This document shows positions 11,010 to 21,612 of a stretch of DNA of 64,000 nucleotides, piece by piece; the stretch's first letter is position 1; each line of letters opens with the position of its first letter. Location: contig NW_005198611.1 of assembly GCF_000372725.1 (NCBI RefSeq), positions 8,946 to 72,945 on the forward strand. The letters are read 5' to 3'. This stretch comes from Emiliania huxleyi CCMP1516 (taxonomy: Eukaryota > Haptophyta > Isochrysidales > Noelaerhabdaceae). The translations under genes were made by a program, and so were the position numbers. Below the pieces are notes generated by a model that was given only the letters and a program-made list of their open reading frames with translations, did no database searches and was not told the DNA's origin.

Positions 11010-11100
11010 GTAGAGCTCTACAGCTCTACAGCGCTCCAGAGCGCTCTACATCTCTACAGCTCTACAGCGCTCTACACGCTACATATACCCTCCCTCAGGA
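11010..11100. repeat. TAGAGC-type repeat, copy 1
   Basis: A cluster of TAGAGCTCTACAGC-like words followed by CTACATATACCCTCCCTCAG. Similar clusters lie at 26985-27170, 41985-42045 and 49605-49800. Confidence 0.7.
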
Positions 11101-11761
11101 CAGTCAGAAGATAGACAGACGCTGCCGCACCAACCAAGAAAGAAATCTGCGTTGTTGAGCCAGGACTCAACATACTCGTTCTGTTGCCGTCCCAAACTGT
11201 CACTCCCCTCTCTCCCGGCCGGGGTGGGGCGCGCGCGGGGGCGGCGGGTGTGCGGCGAGTGTGCGGGATGTCTGTGGGCCCGAGAGCGATATGCCATGTC
11301 CGCCTTGCGTTGTTTCATAACATCGAAAGGCTAAGCTCAAAAAGAAAGAAAGAAGCAACCAAGAAAAGCAATCCGAGTTTCACGGTGCTGTCGAGTATGT
11401 CCGACGCCCTCGTCTGGCCCGAGCAGGGGCGAACGAAGGGGATCCGCACCTGCTTTCGGTCTTCGGGACTCAATGCGAGAGCTTTTCCGAGAAGAGACAC
11501 AATGAAAAAAGAATTTTACAACAAACGCAAACCCTGTCAGCAGTTCACCTACGGGTATGTTCGTAAGAGCCACATACACTGACAAAACTCCCTCGCCAGT
11601 CCCGTGTTGTGTGAAAAAAGAATTCAAGTCGTTCACCCGCTGTGTGGACTGGACGGGCGAAAAAGATTCACATTTTACAAAATTCTCTCTCTCTCCTCGC
11701 ACGACACGGGCACCGTGCGGCAGAGTTTTCTTCAAGGTCTGTGAACATTCAGTCGTTCTTC
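11101..11761. other. Intergenic upstream of Albino3
   Basis: No gene recognised. It probably contains the promoter and 5' UTR of the downstream gene; no core element could be assigned. Confidence 0.35.
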
Positions 11762-13286
11762 ATGTCGTCTGTGAGGTCATCCAGCTCCGCGCTACTGCTC
11801 AGCCTCGCGCTGCCGTTCGCGGCGGGTTTCTCCGCCACCGCGAGGCCGCAGCTGACGCGCGGCGCTCTGGCCAGCGGCTTGAGCCACGCCGCGCCGGCGC
11901 AGCTGGGACGCACGGGCGGCGCGTCGATGCTCGCAGACGGCTTCGCCTCGCTGCTGGCGGATGCTGCCATCCTGCTGCCTGACGACGCTGCCGCCTCGGC
12001 TGGCGCCGCAGCCGCCGAGGCCGCGCAGGAGGGCTGGTTCGACCTGTGAGCTGCCACCCGACGCGATACGTCCAACTCCCTTCCGGCGGTTTCCCACCGC
12101 CTCTGTCTGCGCGCGCAGGATCGTCATCCGGCCCTTTGAGTATGCGATCGAGCAGCTGGCTAGCGTCGCCGGCTACGGCCCCGCCATCATCATCTTCACG
12201 CTCGGTGCGCGCTCCCCGCGCGCACGTTTCCCGCCGGCGTGCAGCCCGCTCAGTCCCCGCGCTCGTCTCCCGCCACGCGGCCGCAGGCATCAAGCTGCTG
12301 CTGTTTCCGCTGACCAAGCAGCAGATCGAGTCGACGCAGAAGATGCAGGCCATCGGGCCGGCGGCCAAGGCGCTGCAGGAGAAGTACCGCGACCGCGACC
12401 CCGCCCGCCTCAACGTCGAGCTGCAGAAGCTCTACCAGGACAATGAGGTGAACCCGCTCGCCGGCTGCCTGCCCGCCTTCGCGCAGATCCCGCTCTTCAT
12501 CGGGTTGTACCGCTCCCTGCTGCTCCTCGCCAAGGAGGACAAGCTGGAGCAGCCCTTCCTCTGGCTGCCCTCGCTTGAGGGACCTGTCGCCGACTACCAG
12601 CAGGGCATCGGCTGGCTCACGGAGTGGGTCAACGGCGCCCCGAAGTTTGGGTGGGCAGACACGGCCGCCTACCTCGTGCTGCCTGTGCTGCTCGTGCTCT
12701 CGCAGTACGCGTCGATGGAGCTGCTCACGCCCAAGTCGGACGACCCGGCCCAGGCGCAGTCGCAGGCCATCCTCAAGTTTTTGCCCCTGATGATCGGCTG
12801 GTTCTCGCTCAACGTCCCGTCGGGGCTCGGTGCGCGCCTCGCCCTCGCGCGCGCACGCACACGCCCGCCGACCTACGCTGCCCCAGCCGCCCCAACGCCG
12901 CGGACCCCGACCGCCCGCGCCGCGCAGGCCTCTACTGGCTCACCAACAACATCGTCACCACCGCCTCGACTCTCGCCATCCGCGCGATGGCGCCAAAGGT
13001 GGAGATCAAGGTGGCGGGCGGCAGCGGCGGCGCGGCGGCGACGATGGAGCCGACCGCGACCAAGGGCTTTGGCGGCCGGCGCTTTGGCGAGGTGATCGAG
13101 AGCGAGGGGGAGGGCGGAGCCAAGATCAAGATCAAGCCGCCCGGGGCGGCTGCTGTGGTCGAGGCGACGGTCGCAGAGTCTGTGACCGAGGCGACGGCGG
13201 TCGAGGCGACTCCCGTCGTGGACGCTGCTGTGTCGGAGGCGCCGAGGAAGACGACCAAGAAGAAGAAGAAGAAGAAGCGCAACTGA
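11762..13286 (+). CDS. ALB3: Chloroplast membrane insertase Albino3/OxaA/YidC family
   Basis: Spliced as 11762-12045, 12119-12204, 12287-12829 and 12928-13286, giving 423 codons. All three introns are GT-AG (73, 82 and 98 bp). Residues 1-25 form a signal peptide ending AAGF-SATARP; a Phe at this site is typical of bipartite plastid leaders in algae with secondary red plastids. The core follows the Oxa1/YidC order: VIRPFEYAIEQLASVAGYGP, IKLLLFPLTKQQIESTQKMQ, QEKYRDRDPARLNVELQKLY, GCLPAFAQIPLFIGLYRSLL, then three further hydrophobic helices and NIVTTASTLAIRAMAP. The tail is acidic, then Lys-rich (KTTKKKKKKKRN), as expected for SRP contact on the stromal side. It inserts light-harvesting and photosystem proteins into thylakoids. 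Confidence 0.93.
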
Positions 13287-13972
13287 TGTGCGGGATGGCA
13301 CACGGCGGGCGTCGCCACCCCTACCTCGGCGACCGCAGCTCACACCTCCGTATCGGGACACGGCAGCAGGCCTCTCCGCGCGCCGCAGTGTACGTGTGCA
13401 GCGAAGGTGTGCGGTCCCTGTCGGGCTGCGCGCGCTCTCTCTCTGCTGCTGGGCCGGCGGGTGGGAGTTTGACGGGAGTGCTGGCATGTTCTCCATGACG
13501 TGGGGTGTCGGCGGCGGCACATGAGCACACGCTCGTCGTGTACGGGCGCGGTCTGTGGGCGCCCAGGGCGCCATATCCTTCTAGCAGCTTGACGATAGAC
13601 ATCGGACTGACTCACCCCTCCAGTCCGGCGGTACAAGAATCGCCGCGTGAGCGCTACGCAGCGCGTACAGCCATACAGCCGCGGGCGCTGGAGCGTGGTC
13701 CGTGGAGAGGTCTCGCTGGTCGGGGGCGGCGCGGCCGCCGCGAGACACGGCGCGTGTCGAGCCCTGTGCGCCGCCGCTACGGCTAGAGGAGCGTGCTATG
13801 CGCGGTCCTTCCTTCACCATGATCTACTATTGCTATGCCGCCGGCTACATCGTCGCGATGTCGGCGCTCCCCGCACTGCACCAAGGCTGGAGCCGGCCGA
13901 CTGCAGTGGCACCACTCACAGCCTGCGGATGGGAAGCGGTTTAGAGGGGAGACTAGTGCGGGGGCGGGCGGG
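13287..13972. other. Intergenic between Albino3 and U-box gene (tail to tail)
   Basis: Contains the 3' ends of two convergent genes. No further frame or RNA could be supported. Confidence 0.4.
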
Positions 13973-14468
13973 CTAGCGCGCCTGGATGATGCGCGCCGCC
14001 TCTGCGACCTGCGCATCCTCCACCTGCCTCTCGACCCAGCGCTCAGCAACAGGACCCCTCAGCCATCCGCGACGCACGAGGAGGTCGATGGAATTGCGCA
14101 CCTGTGAGCGGAGGGGCGGTTTGTGCTGAGAAGCAATGCGACGTGCTGGATGATAGGTCGGCGCGCACCTCGAAGCACGAGGTCAGCCTGCTCCCCATCG
14201 GCTTGCCAGTCACAGGGGAGCACAGGCGGGGGGGCGCCAAGAATTGGGCCTCGTAGATCCAACCGTGGATGGCTCTCCGCTCGTAGACGTTGCCGTCCTC
14301 GGCCCGCACTGGGTCGACGGGAAGCATGTTGGTGAGCGGGCACAGCCATAGGTTGCGCATTAGCGAGTTCCGGAGCGTCGCGAGCGCCTCCGATCCGAGC
14401 TCCATGAGATTCTGCCGCGAGGGGACAAACTTCCATCTTCTATTCCCCTGCAGGAACGCCTCGTGCAT
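13973..14468 (-). CDS. U-box domain protein (putative E3 ubiquitin ligase)
   Basis: Two exons, 14169-14468 and 13973-14101, joined by a 67-bp GT-AG intron; 142 codons. Residues 41-100 form a U-box: LCPLTNMLPVDPVRAEDGN, then VYERRAIHGWI and SPVTGKPMGSRLT. This is the RING-like fold without zinc ligands that recruits E2 enzymes. After splicing, the U-box end continues as VRNSIDLLVRRG, which fits the last helix, and the protein ends ARIIQAR. The intron start (GTGCGC) and the first bases of the next exon (GTGCGC) are identical. There is no substrate-binding domain, so an upstream exon may be missing. The DNA just 5' (14463-14640) leads into repeats. Confidence 0.8.
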
Positions 14469-14639
14469 GGGAAAAACTTGGTAAACTCCTCTTCGGCGCT
14501 CACGTTCGCAAAATTCTCCACAAACTCACGCGACTTTCTGCCGACCTTCGGGAATCTCGGCGTCGATGCCGTCCATCCCCGGAGCGGGAAATGTAGGGGC
14601 GAAATTTTTGCATCAATCAGAGATCTCTCTCTCTCTCTC

Positions 14640-15035
14640 TCTCTCTTGAGCACTTGAGCACTTGATAGGGTCGATTCCGCATGGTACGGGACCCCTCGAT
14701 CGTCTCGCCCACCCTCACTGGTGTGTTCATTGGGGGGGTCATAACTAGGGTGGCGGCTGAGTGACGACGCGTGCCGTGAGAGATTTTGAGCAATACCTTT
14801 ATGTGATGTTACAGGTGGGTTAAGAGGGAGATGTGCGCGAGCTGCGGGACCGCCGGGACGGCGGGCGGGTGATTGCGAGTCGCCGCCACTTTTGGCGACT
14901 TTTGGGACGCGCGTCAATACCAAACAACTCTAACACTCACGTGTTGCGGGTGCAGCGGCCGCCGGCGCACATAACAAACACGGTACAGGATCGAGGTGCA
15001 CGCTGCAGAAGCAGTGTCGTCCCCCCTCTCCCCGA
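14640..15035 (-). repeat. Dispersed repeat, copy 2, interrupted by an insertion
   Basis: The reverse complement matches 9697-9850 in two blocks, 14640-14745 and 14971-15035. The gap between the blocks is the 225-bp insertion listed separately. Confidence 0.8.
14746..14970. mobile_element. Short non-coding element inserted with 5-6 bp target duplication
   Basis: Flanked by ATAAC (14741-14745 and 14971-14975; the preceding C also matches). The uninterrupted sister copy at 9697-9850 shows a single ATAAC at this point, so the empty site is known. About 110 bp of the element (CGTCCCAAAAGTCGCCAAAA onwards, on the minus strand) recurs at about 42645-42765. No terminal inverted repeat and no ORF were seen, so the class is open (SINE- or MITE-like). 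Confidence 0.75.
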
Positions 15036-16514
15036 CGGCGATGGCGGTGTGACCGATCGAGCTACAAGAGGAGCTTGTTCAGCAGGATCCGGGATAGTCA
15101 GATGCACTACCTCACTGGGCCTGAGACCACCGCACGACGCCTCCCGTCACCGTCTCGGATTTGTCTGGAGTCGAACCACTCCGGGATGGGCAAGCCCATC
15201 AATTTTCATTTTGTTCCTCCCCCGGACCTGCAGGGGATAGCGGGAGAAGTATGGGTGGTGCTAGGTCGGGGGGAAGATGATAGGGAGGGGGGGGGGGGGG
15301 GCGGTTTAGGTTGGGTGCCGGTGCCGGGGGGGGGGGGGGGCCCCTCAAAGGGGATGACTGCCGCCCTACCCCCCGGGAGACTTTTTACCCCCCCCCCCCC
15401 CCAGGCGCGCTCCGCTCGGTGTGCCGCCCCCCTCCGCCCGCCCCTCCCGGTCCCCCATTCTCCCCAAACACGCCCCCCTCTCCCCCCCCCTCCACCCCCA
15501 CCGCCTCCTCCTCAGTCGGATCCCTCCCCCTCTTCCTCCCCCGCTCCCCACCGCCCCCCTCCCCCTCCTCGCCCCCGCCCCCCCCTTCACCACCCCCCCC
15601 CTCCCCGTCCCGCGCCCCGAGCCCGGGCGCCTCCTCCCCGCACCCCGCACACAGCACCCCCCCATTCGCGGAGAGCACCCCGCTCTCCTCGTGCAGCCTC
15701 GGGCTGTCCCGTCCATATAGGCGGGCCGCCGTCTCCACCTCTCTTCAATCAGAAACACGCCGCGACAATCGGAGAGAGGGCGACGCTGCTCGCTGGACAC
15801 TGAACACACATGTCCGTTTGCCCCCCACTAATTCTAATACTTTTACTTAGAAGTGGGCACTAAGCCCCGAAGGCCGAAGGGCGAAGCCGAAGGCGAAGCC
15901 GAAGTCTTGCTCTTGGTTGTCAGGTCTTGCGTCTTGGCCCCGAAGGCGAAGCCCGAGACGGGCGCGACAACGACAAGGCTTAGGCAGAAGCCCAGCCCCA
16001 CGGCGCGAAGGCATTTTTTGAATTTTTCCCACCGGACTCCGCTCTCCGGACGATCCTCGATCGTCATCCGATATCGATACTCGTCACACATCGAATTTCT
16101 TCGTTTTTTACGGGCGCAAGAGTGGCAAGAACCAGGATGAGTTACCGTGTAAGAGCGCGGCAATATCGTCCACGGGAGGACGCGCTGGGGCGTGGGGGGG
16201 AGGGGGGGGGGGGCAACGGCCTCACGGACGACGGACACACGTCTACGTCGGTTCCCAGACAGCAGATACACTTCTCACTTGTCACTTCGACTTCGGGCGC
16301 TCTCACACGCATGCGCTGTCCCTACGATAATAAGTGCGTGTTGCCGACTCATGACCACGGGCGTGCGCGGGGGGGCGCGCGGCTCCCAGGCACACAATAT
16401 TATCACACGCAACCGCTCTTGGCGAGCGCGGGAGGCGTGCGCGGAGACCGTCGTCGGAGGCACGTCAGAGGACGAAGCCGCTCGGCCGAGAGGCGCAGCC
16501 CGGCCCGACTGCGC
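15036..16514. other. Intergenic, C-rich low complexity
   Basis: 15285-15700 is almost pure C/G-run DNA (Pro-rich in translation, not coding). 15852-15960 has a GCCGAAG/GGCGAAG short-period repeat. 16190-16212 has another G run. No gene supported. Confidence 0.5.
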
Positions 16515-19136
16515 TCACGGGGCGGCGGGCGGCGCCTCCACCACGGCTGGCGGCTCGCCGGGCGCCTCTCCTCCGCCTCCGGCGAAGTGAGCGAAGGCGG
16601 CGGCGACCAGGGCGGCGAGGAGCGCGAGCAGCAGCAGCAGCCGGTCGGCGGAGAGCGTCGGAGGCACGAGCCTCTCCTTTGGCAGCCGCGTCACCTTGAC
16701 CTCGTTTGTCGAGCAAGAGATGGCGGCGTACCCGCCCGCCGCGTCGCGCTCGGTCAGCACCAGCACGGCGACGTACATCGGGTGCTCCTGCAGCCGCACC
16801 AGCCGCGCGAGGGAAGAGGCCTGCAGCACATGCAGCTCGCCCTCGTTGGTGCCCGCTGCGAGCAGGGCGCCGTCGGCCGACAGCGCCAACGCGGTCAGCC
16901 GGTTGGGCGTCACCTTTGCCCACCGCTCCACCCGGGCGCCGCTGCCGCCGCGCGGCACCGCCGCGCGCAGCACGTGCCCGACGCCCGCGGCGTGGTTGAG
17001 AGCGCCAAACAGCGACGCGCCGCTCGAACTGCCCTCCGCCATCAGCACGCACCGCCACGCCGCCGTCTTGGGGAGCGGCTTGCCGCGCCGCTTGGGCGCC
17101 GGCGTCACGAAGTTGTGCCACCGAAACGCGGGCTGAGCCACCTACTCGCACACCCGCGGGGCCGTCGGGGCGACGCGGGGCGCGGCCGTGCGGCCAGACG
17201 CGAGCGCGCGGCGGCCTCGGACGGCTCGCCCCCCTCTGCCGGCCAGAGCAGGCAGAGCGCGTCGTCGGCGGCCGAGGCGACGACGGCTCCGTCGGGCGAG
17301 AAGGCGAGCGACTTGAGGTCGCGCGCGTGCCGCTTCTCCTTCCACCTACTCACGGCGCCGCCGCGGCTGACGAGGTTGCCGCCACCCCCGTCGCGCGCGG
17401 CTCCTGCCCGTCCGCCTCTGCCGCCACTCGCCCTGCGCGGCCGCCTCCATCATCACCAGCGAGCCGTCGTCGATGCCGACCGCGATGCGAGTGCCGTCGG
17501 GGGAGAGCGCGAGCGAGTACACCTCCGGCAGGCGCGGCTTGCGGATCCCGTCCGCCTCCGGGTCCGGGTCCGGCCCGCGCAGCACCATCGCCGGGCTCGC
17601 GTACAGCGGCGGCGGAGGCGGCCGCTTCTTGTCCACCGTCGCCACCGACTCCCACGTGGGCGGCTCGGCCGGAGGGGCGGGCGCATCCACGCCGCTGTAG
17701 AGGAGGACGTCGGCGCCCTGGAGGCAGGCGAGCCTGTCCGCGGTCGGCGAGAGCGCGAGCGACTGCACGGGCGCGAGGCCGGTCCGGTGCTCGCCGACGA
17801 GCTGCATCTGCCAGCTCGCGTCGAGCCGCGTCACAACGAGCGCGTTCGGCACGCCCGTCTTGGACGCGCCGCCGCCTCCGCCGAAGACGAGCAGGCTCTC
17901 GCCGTCCGCGCCGCGCCTCGCGAGGGCGGCGTCGAAGAGCGAGAAGCTAGACGTCATCGAGCTCGTGGGAGGGGCGGCGGCCCGCCGGGCGGCCGCCGCC
18001 GCCGAGAGCGGCGCCTCGGCCGCCGGCGGCTCCGCCTCGCGCATCGCCGCCGCCGCCGCCATCGCCGCGGTGAGCGCCTCCGCCTCGAGCGCAGCGGACG
18101 GCGTCGTCTCGAGCGCAGGCGTGGCGGGTGTGGGCGGCTCTGCGGGCGGAGGCTCAGAAGGCTCTGCGGGCGGCTCGAGCGAGACGGCGAGCGGCGGCTC
18201 CTCGACGGGCGGCACGGGCCTCTCCTCGGCGGCGAGCGCCTCGCGCAGCTGTGCCGAGGTTGCCTGCTCGTGCGCACAGGCGGAGGCCGTGAGCAGGCGC
18301 GGCTCTCCGGGACCGCGGGCAGGCGCGAGGGCGAGGGGCGGAGTCCTGCTCGGCGATCAGCGCCCCCTCCGTCGCGGCGAGCGCCCGGCGGGACTCGGCG
18401 AGCGCGCCCTTCTGGCTGTGCAGCTCCTGCTCGAGCGCCTGGGGGTGGCGGGAGGAGGCGGAGGAGGCGGCGGAGGAGTGGGGCTGGGGCGTGTGCGGCC
18501 CCCCTCGCCGTGCAACGCACACGCGTGCACTGGCGTGTGCGTGCGTGTCCCAGGACGCGGCCGCGCGCCTCGAGACGGCTCTGCGCGTCGATCAGCATCG
18601 CCTCGAGCCCGGTCGCCTCCTTCTTGGCGGCCGCCTCCCGTGTTGCGAGCCGCTGCTGCGCCGTCGCCAGCTGCACCTGCGGCGGGCGGTGCAACAGCAC
18701 CGTCAGCAGGCGGCCTGCCGAGGCGCGCGGAGGCTGGGCGTGGACGACGAGGCGCCTCCGTCGTGGCCGCCTCGCGCTCCGCCTCCTGCTGCAGCGCGGC
18801 TCGCCGCTGCCGCTCCTGCTGCAGCTCCTCGCGAGAGTGCGCCGCGTTCTGCGCAGCCACCTCGCGCGCTTCGCGGAGCGCCGTCTGGAGCTGCTGCCGC
18901 TCCTCGGCCGCCCGCCGGTTTGCCAGCGCCTGCGCCGCCTGCGCCGCCCTCACCTTGCGCAAACTCTCACTCAGCTCCCGCTCCGCCGCAGCCCGGGCGG
19001 TCGTCGTGTCGCGCGGAGCAGACGGCGGCGAGGCCTCGCGCGAGCGGCTCGCAGCCTCGTCGCGCTCCTGCGCGTCCACCTTCTCCCTCGCGAGCCGGTA
19101 GACCTCGTGGGTGCGCTGAAGGGCCGAGAGGTGCAT
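16515..19136 (-). CDS. Coiled-coil protein fused to SEC12/PREB-type WD40 Sar1 exchange factor
   Basis: Predicted exons 18756-19136, 18569-18676, about 18355-18438, 17428-18263, 17216-17345 and 16515-17141; about 721 codons. Four introns start with GC, one with GT (17427). The N-terminal ~280 residues are coiled coil (AAEERQQLQTALREAREVAA, LEQELHSQKGALAESRRAL) plus a Pro/Ala/Glu linker. From Met294 the protein looks like SEC12/PREB: GGGGGASKTGVPNALVV (the conserved GGGG-SKTG-N signature), WD blades with LALSPDG/LAFSPDG motifs, and a C-terminal membrane anchor (LLLLLALLAALVAAAFAHFA). SEC12 sits in the ER membrane and loads GTP on Sar1 to start COPII budding. The frame is open from the coiled coil into the WD part. 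A separate promoter at Met294 is the alternative. The end of exon 3 is ambiguous within about 10 bp. Confidence 0.75.
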
Positions 19137-19326
19137 CGCCTGTAACTCGGAGGGCTGCCGCCGCCGCAGCGCCTCGGTGACTTCTCGTCTCCGCTGTTTC
19201 TTTTTCTCCTCCTGTGACGTTTCCCCTCTTGACGCTTGGGCCCTCGGGGGCCCCCGGGCGCTTCTCTCTCAAGAAAAACACAAATTGCCGGGCCATCCTC
19301 CGACCCTCAGACCTTGGCTGCCGAGG

Positions 19327-19865
19327 ATGCCACAACGGCAACCAGTCGTGGCGTGCGTCGACGCGTCGACGTCTTCAGCCGAGGCGACCGCTCTCTTCAT
19401 CGACAAGTTAGCCCTCGTGCTAGTGCGCGATCGCAAGCAGCTCGTCGCGCGCTCGCGAGGCAAAACCGCGTTCTTTACGCCGGGAGGCAAGCGCGAGGCC
19501 GGCGAGAGCGACGAGGCAGCGCTGAGGCGAGAGTGCCGTGAGGAGCTGAGCGTCGAGCTGATCGACGGCACCATCGAGCCGTACGGCGTATTTCAGGCGC
19601 AGGCCCACGGCAAGCCGGAAGGCACGATGGTGAGGATGACATGCTTCACGGCCGAGTATGATGGAACGCTGGCTGCGAACGATGAGGTCGCCGCTCACAG
19701 CGCCCTCGCACGGCTGGTGCTCACAGCCCAGCGCCCTCGCACGCCTCGACTTACCAACAGGTGGAGGAGCTGCGCTGGATCGCCTCGGACTGCCCACGCG
19801 CCGACCTCTCGGTGACCAGCCTGATGATCCTCGATGACCTCAAGGCGAAGGACCTGATCGACTGA
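19327..19865 (+). CDS. Nudix hydrolase
   Basis: Exons 19327-19686 and 19761-19865 (74-bp GT-AG intron), 154 codons. The Nudix box lies at residues 54-76: G, five residues, E60, seven residues, R68-E69-C70-R71-E72-E73, then L-S-V, with the usual Gly of the last GU pair replaced by Ser. The fold is preceded by LALVLVRDRKQLVARSRGKT and TPGG, as in MutT-like enzymes. The second exon (VEELRWIASD) restores the family C-terminal strand and helix. Nudix enzymes cleave nucleoside diphosphates linked to another moiety. The substrate cannot be told from sequence. No targeting peptide is obvious. Confidence 0.88.
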
Positions 19866-20504
19866 GCTGCGAGCGGGTTCTTTACCACGGTTGCAATCTC
19901 GTAGTTCCTCACTCGGCTGTGCACGTTGCTGGTCTCAGGCCTGTAGAAAGCCGATGCATGCTGTTTGGGTACGTCGTTCGCATGTCCCATTGTCTTGGCG
20001 AGGTATCTCCAGCCTGCTGTGGGAACTGTGCGCTCGCTGTCTCGTCGATGCGAGGCCTCGCCCCAGAGCAAGCAGCATCTCGGCACTCGGGTTCCCTCGC
20101 CCCCCGGCAGGGCGCACCCGTGTCTCGTGAGGCGTGAGCTTGTAGGTCGCCCATCCTTGGGCGTCTGCCTCTTCCTATCCCACGGTTTTCTTTTAAAAAA
20201 GAAAAACGGAAAAAAGAATGTACCCAAACGAGTAAGACAAGGAGCTCTGGAGCACTTGGAGTGCAGTAAGAAAAAGAAAGAAAACAGAGACTTTAAGGGA
20301 GGGATGGGAGGACGGTACGCCGGTACGCCGCCACCACACAGGGATTTTAGGGGAGAAGAGTGAGTGCTAGCCGTCGCCCACCCTCGGGCGTCTACCACTT
20401 CCTCTCTCTCCGCAGTTTCTCACCAAATTCTTGGAGTGCAGTCGGCGACCCAAGAATTTTTTCTCGCACTGACCGCACTGGCCGCACACGTCATCGCACC
20501 CCAT
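19866..20504. other. Intergenic with dispersed repeat fragment
   Basis: 20270-20400 is an inverted, partial copy of the 3' part of the repeat at 9852-10300, including AAAATCCCTGTGTGGTGGCG. 20140-20180 holds a second short piece of the same family (GGGCGTCTGCCTCTTCCTATC). No gene. Confidence 0.6.
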
Positions 20505-21471
20505 ATGTTGCGCGCCACCGCGCTTCTCGGGCTAATCTCCGGCGCGTCTGCTGGGGCCGTCGAGCTCACGGGTTCCAACTTCGACGACCTGGTCACCAAA
20601 TCCGGAAAGAACGCCTTTGTCAAGTGTGCTCGCGCGCCGCCCCGTCTCCGCCACCGTTCGCCCAGGACTCACCCCACCGCTGTGCGACAGGTTCCTCGCG
20701 CCTTGGTGAGGGCATTGTAAGTCGATGAAACCGGCTTGGGACCAGCTCGGCGACGAGTACTCCTCCTCAAGCTCGGTTGTCATCGGTGTGACACACACGA
20801 CACATCGCCAAACTCTGCCACCGCGCTCTCCTCATTGTTTTCATGACGCGCCCGGCGCAACCAGGCGACGCGGACTGCACCGCCTCCGCCAAGGACCTGT
20901 GCGAGACGTACGAGGTCCGGGGGTGCGCCGCCACCGCGTGCTTTCCGCCGCCGCCCAGCCCCGCACCGCCGCCACCGCCGCGGCCCGCCGCCCAGGTATC
21001 CGACGATAAAGTACTTCACGGCCGAGGCGCCCAAGGGCACCGACTACAGCGGCGGCCGCGACTTCGACTCCCTCAAGAAGTTTGTTGAGGACGAGCTCGA
21101 GGTCAAGTGCCTCATCGACAACGACGAGGCGCGCGTGTGGCCCGCCCTCTGGCCGTGTGGAGGGGGGGGGGGGGGCAGCCCTGCGTCACGCCGCTCGCCC
21201 GCGCCATGCCCTTCCCGCTGCCTCTTCCCAGGGCTGCTCCGACAAGGAGAAGGACTTCATGTCCAAGTGGAAGGCCAAGGACAAGTCCGAGGTGGCTGCG
21301 CAGCTCGAGCGACTCAACAAGATGGTGTCCGGATCGATGAAGTGCCGCCGCCCGCACGCCCCCCAACCCCTCTCGTCTTTCCCAGCCCTCCCCTTCCCCC
21401 TCCCCCTCTTCCGCAGGCCGGACCTCAAGAAGTGGGTCGTGCAGCGCTCCAACATCCTCAAGCAGCTCTAG
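20505..21471 (+). CDS. Selenocysteine-containing protein disulfide isomerase-like protein (in-frame TGA at active site)
   Basis: Six exons: 20505-20623, 20691-20785, 20865-20922, 20996-21128, 21232-21341 and 21417-21471; 189 codons. Residues 1-18 are a signal peptide (MLRATALLGLISGASAGAVE). The thioredoxin fold reads FVKFLAPW-U-GHCKSMKPAW: the codon at 20707-20709 is TGA where the first Cys of CGHC belongs, so residue 46 is read as selenocysteine. It continues VVIGDADCTASAKDLCETYEVRGYPTIKYFT (with the cis-Pro) and ends in a helical region (GCSDKEKDFMSKWKAKDKSE). There is no KDEL-like tail; the end is NILKQL. Intron 4 is GC-AG, the others GT-AG. PDIs form or shuffle disulfides in the ER lumen. 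Both sides of the TGA are perfectly family-like, so a pseudogene stop is unlikely. A candidate SECIS lies 60 bp past the stop. Confidence 0.85.
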
Positions 21472-21532
21472 GCGCCGCCCGGAGCACAGCGGACTGGCCG
21501 GCCTGCGTGCGCCGAGATGCAGCCGTGCGGGG

Positions 21533-21612
21533 AAGGGGTGGATCATGACGCGCAGCTAGCGCAGTGCCCCCAGAGGGTAAGCAGCTGCCGCTGATCTTTT
21601 CGCCCACCCCTC
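21533..21612 (+). promoter_or_regulatory. Candidate SECIS element in the 3' UTR
   Basis: AGGGGTGG (21533-21540) pairs perfectly with CCACCCCT (21605-21612). Inside this helix, after a short internal loop, ATGA (21545-21548) faces TGAT (21592-21595), as in the SECIS quartet of tandem G.A pairs. A second helix of about eight pairs (GCGCAGCT with AGCTGCCGC, one bulge) follows. The apical region could add a small CCC/GGG stem. The conserved unpaired AA or CC of the loop is not clearly in the standard place, so this is a candidate only. Confidence 0.5.

Noticed and set aside
15160-15200. tRNA T-arm-like sequence (GGTTCGACTCC on the minus strand)
   Set aside because: No acceptor stem, D arm or anticodon arm could be built around it.
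15075-15850. Pro-rich open frames
   Set aside because: C-run low-complexity DNA without a start context, splice support or conserved motif.
16122-19145. Plus-strand open frame of about 1000 codons
   Set aside because: Antisense shadow of the SEC12-like gene in GC-rich DNA; Arg/Gly-rich and without any motif.
20707-20709. TGA as a disabling stop (pseudogene PDI)
   Set aside because: It falls exactly on the redox Cys codon, all downstream exons stay in frame and conserved, and a SECIS-like hairpin follows.
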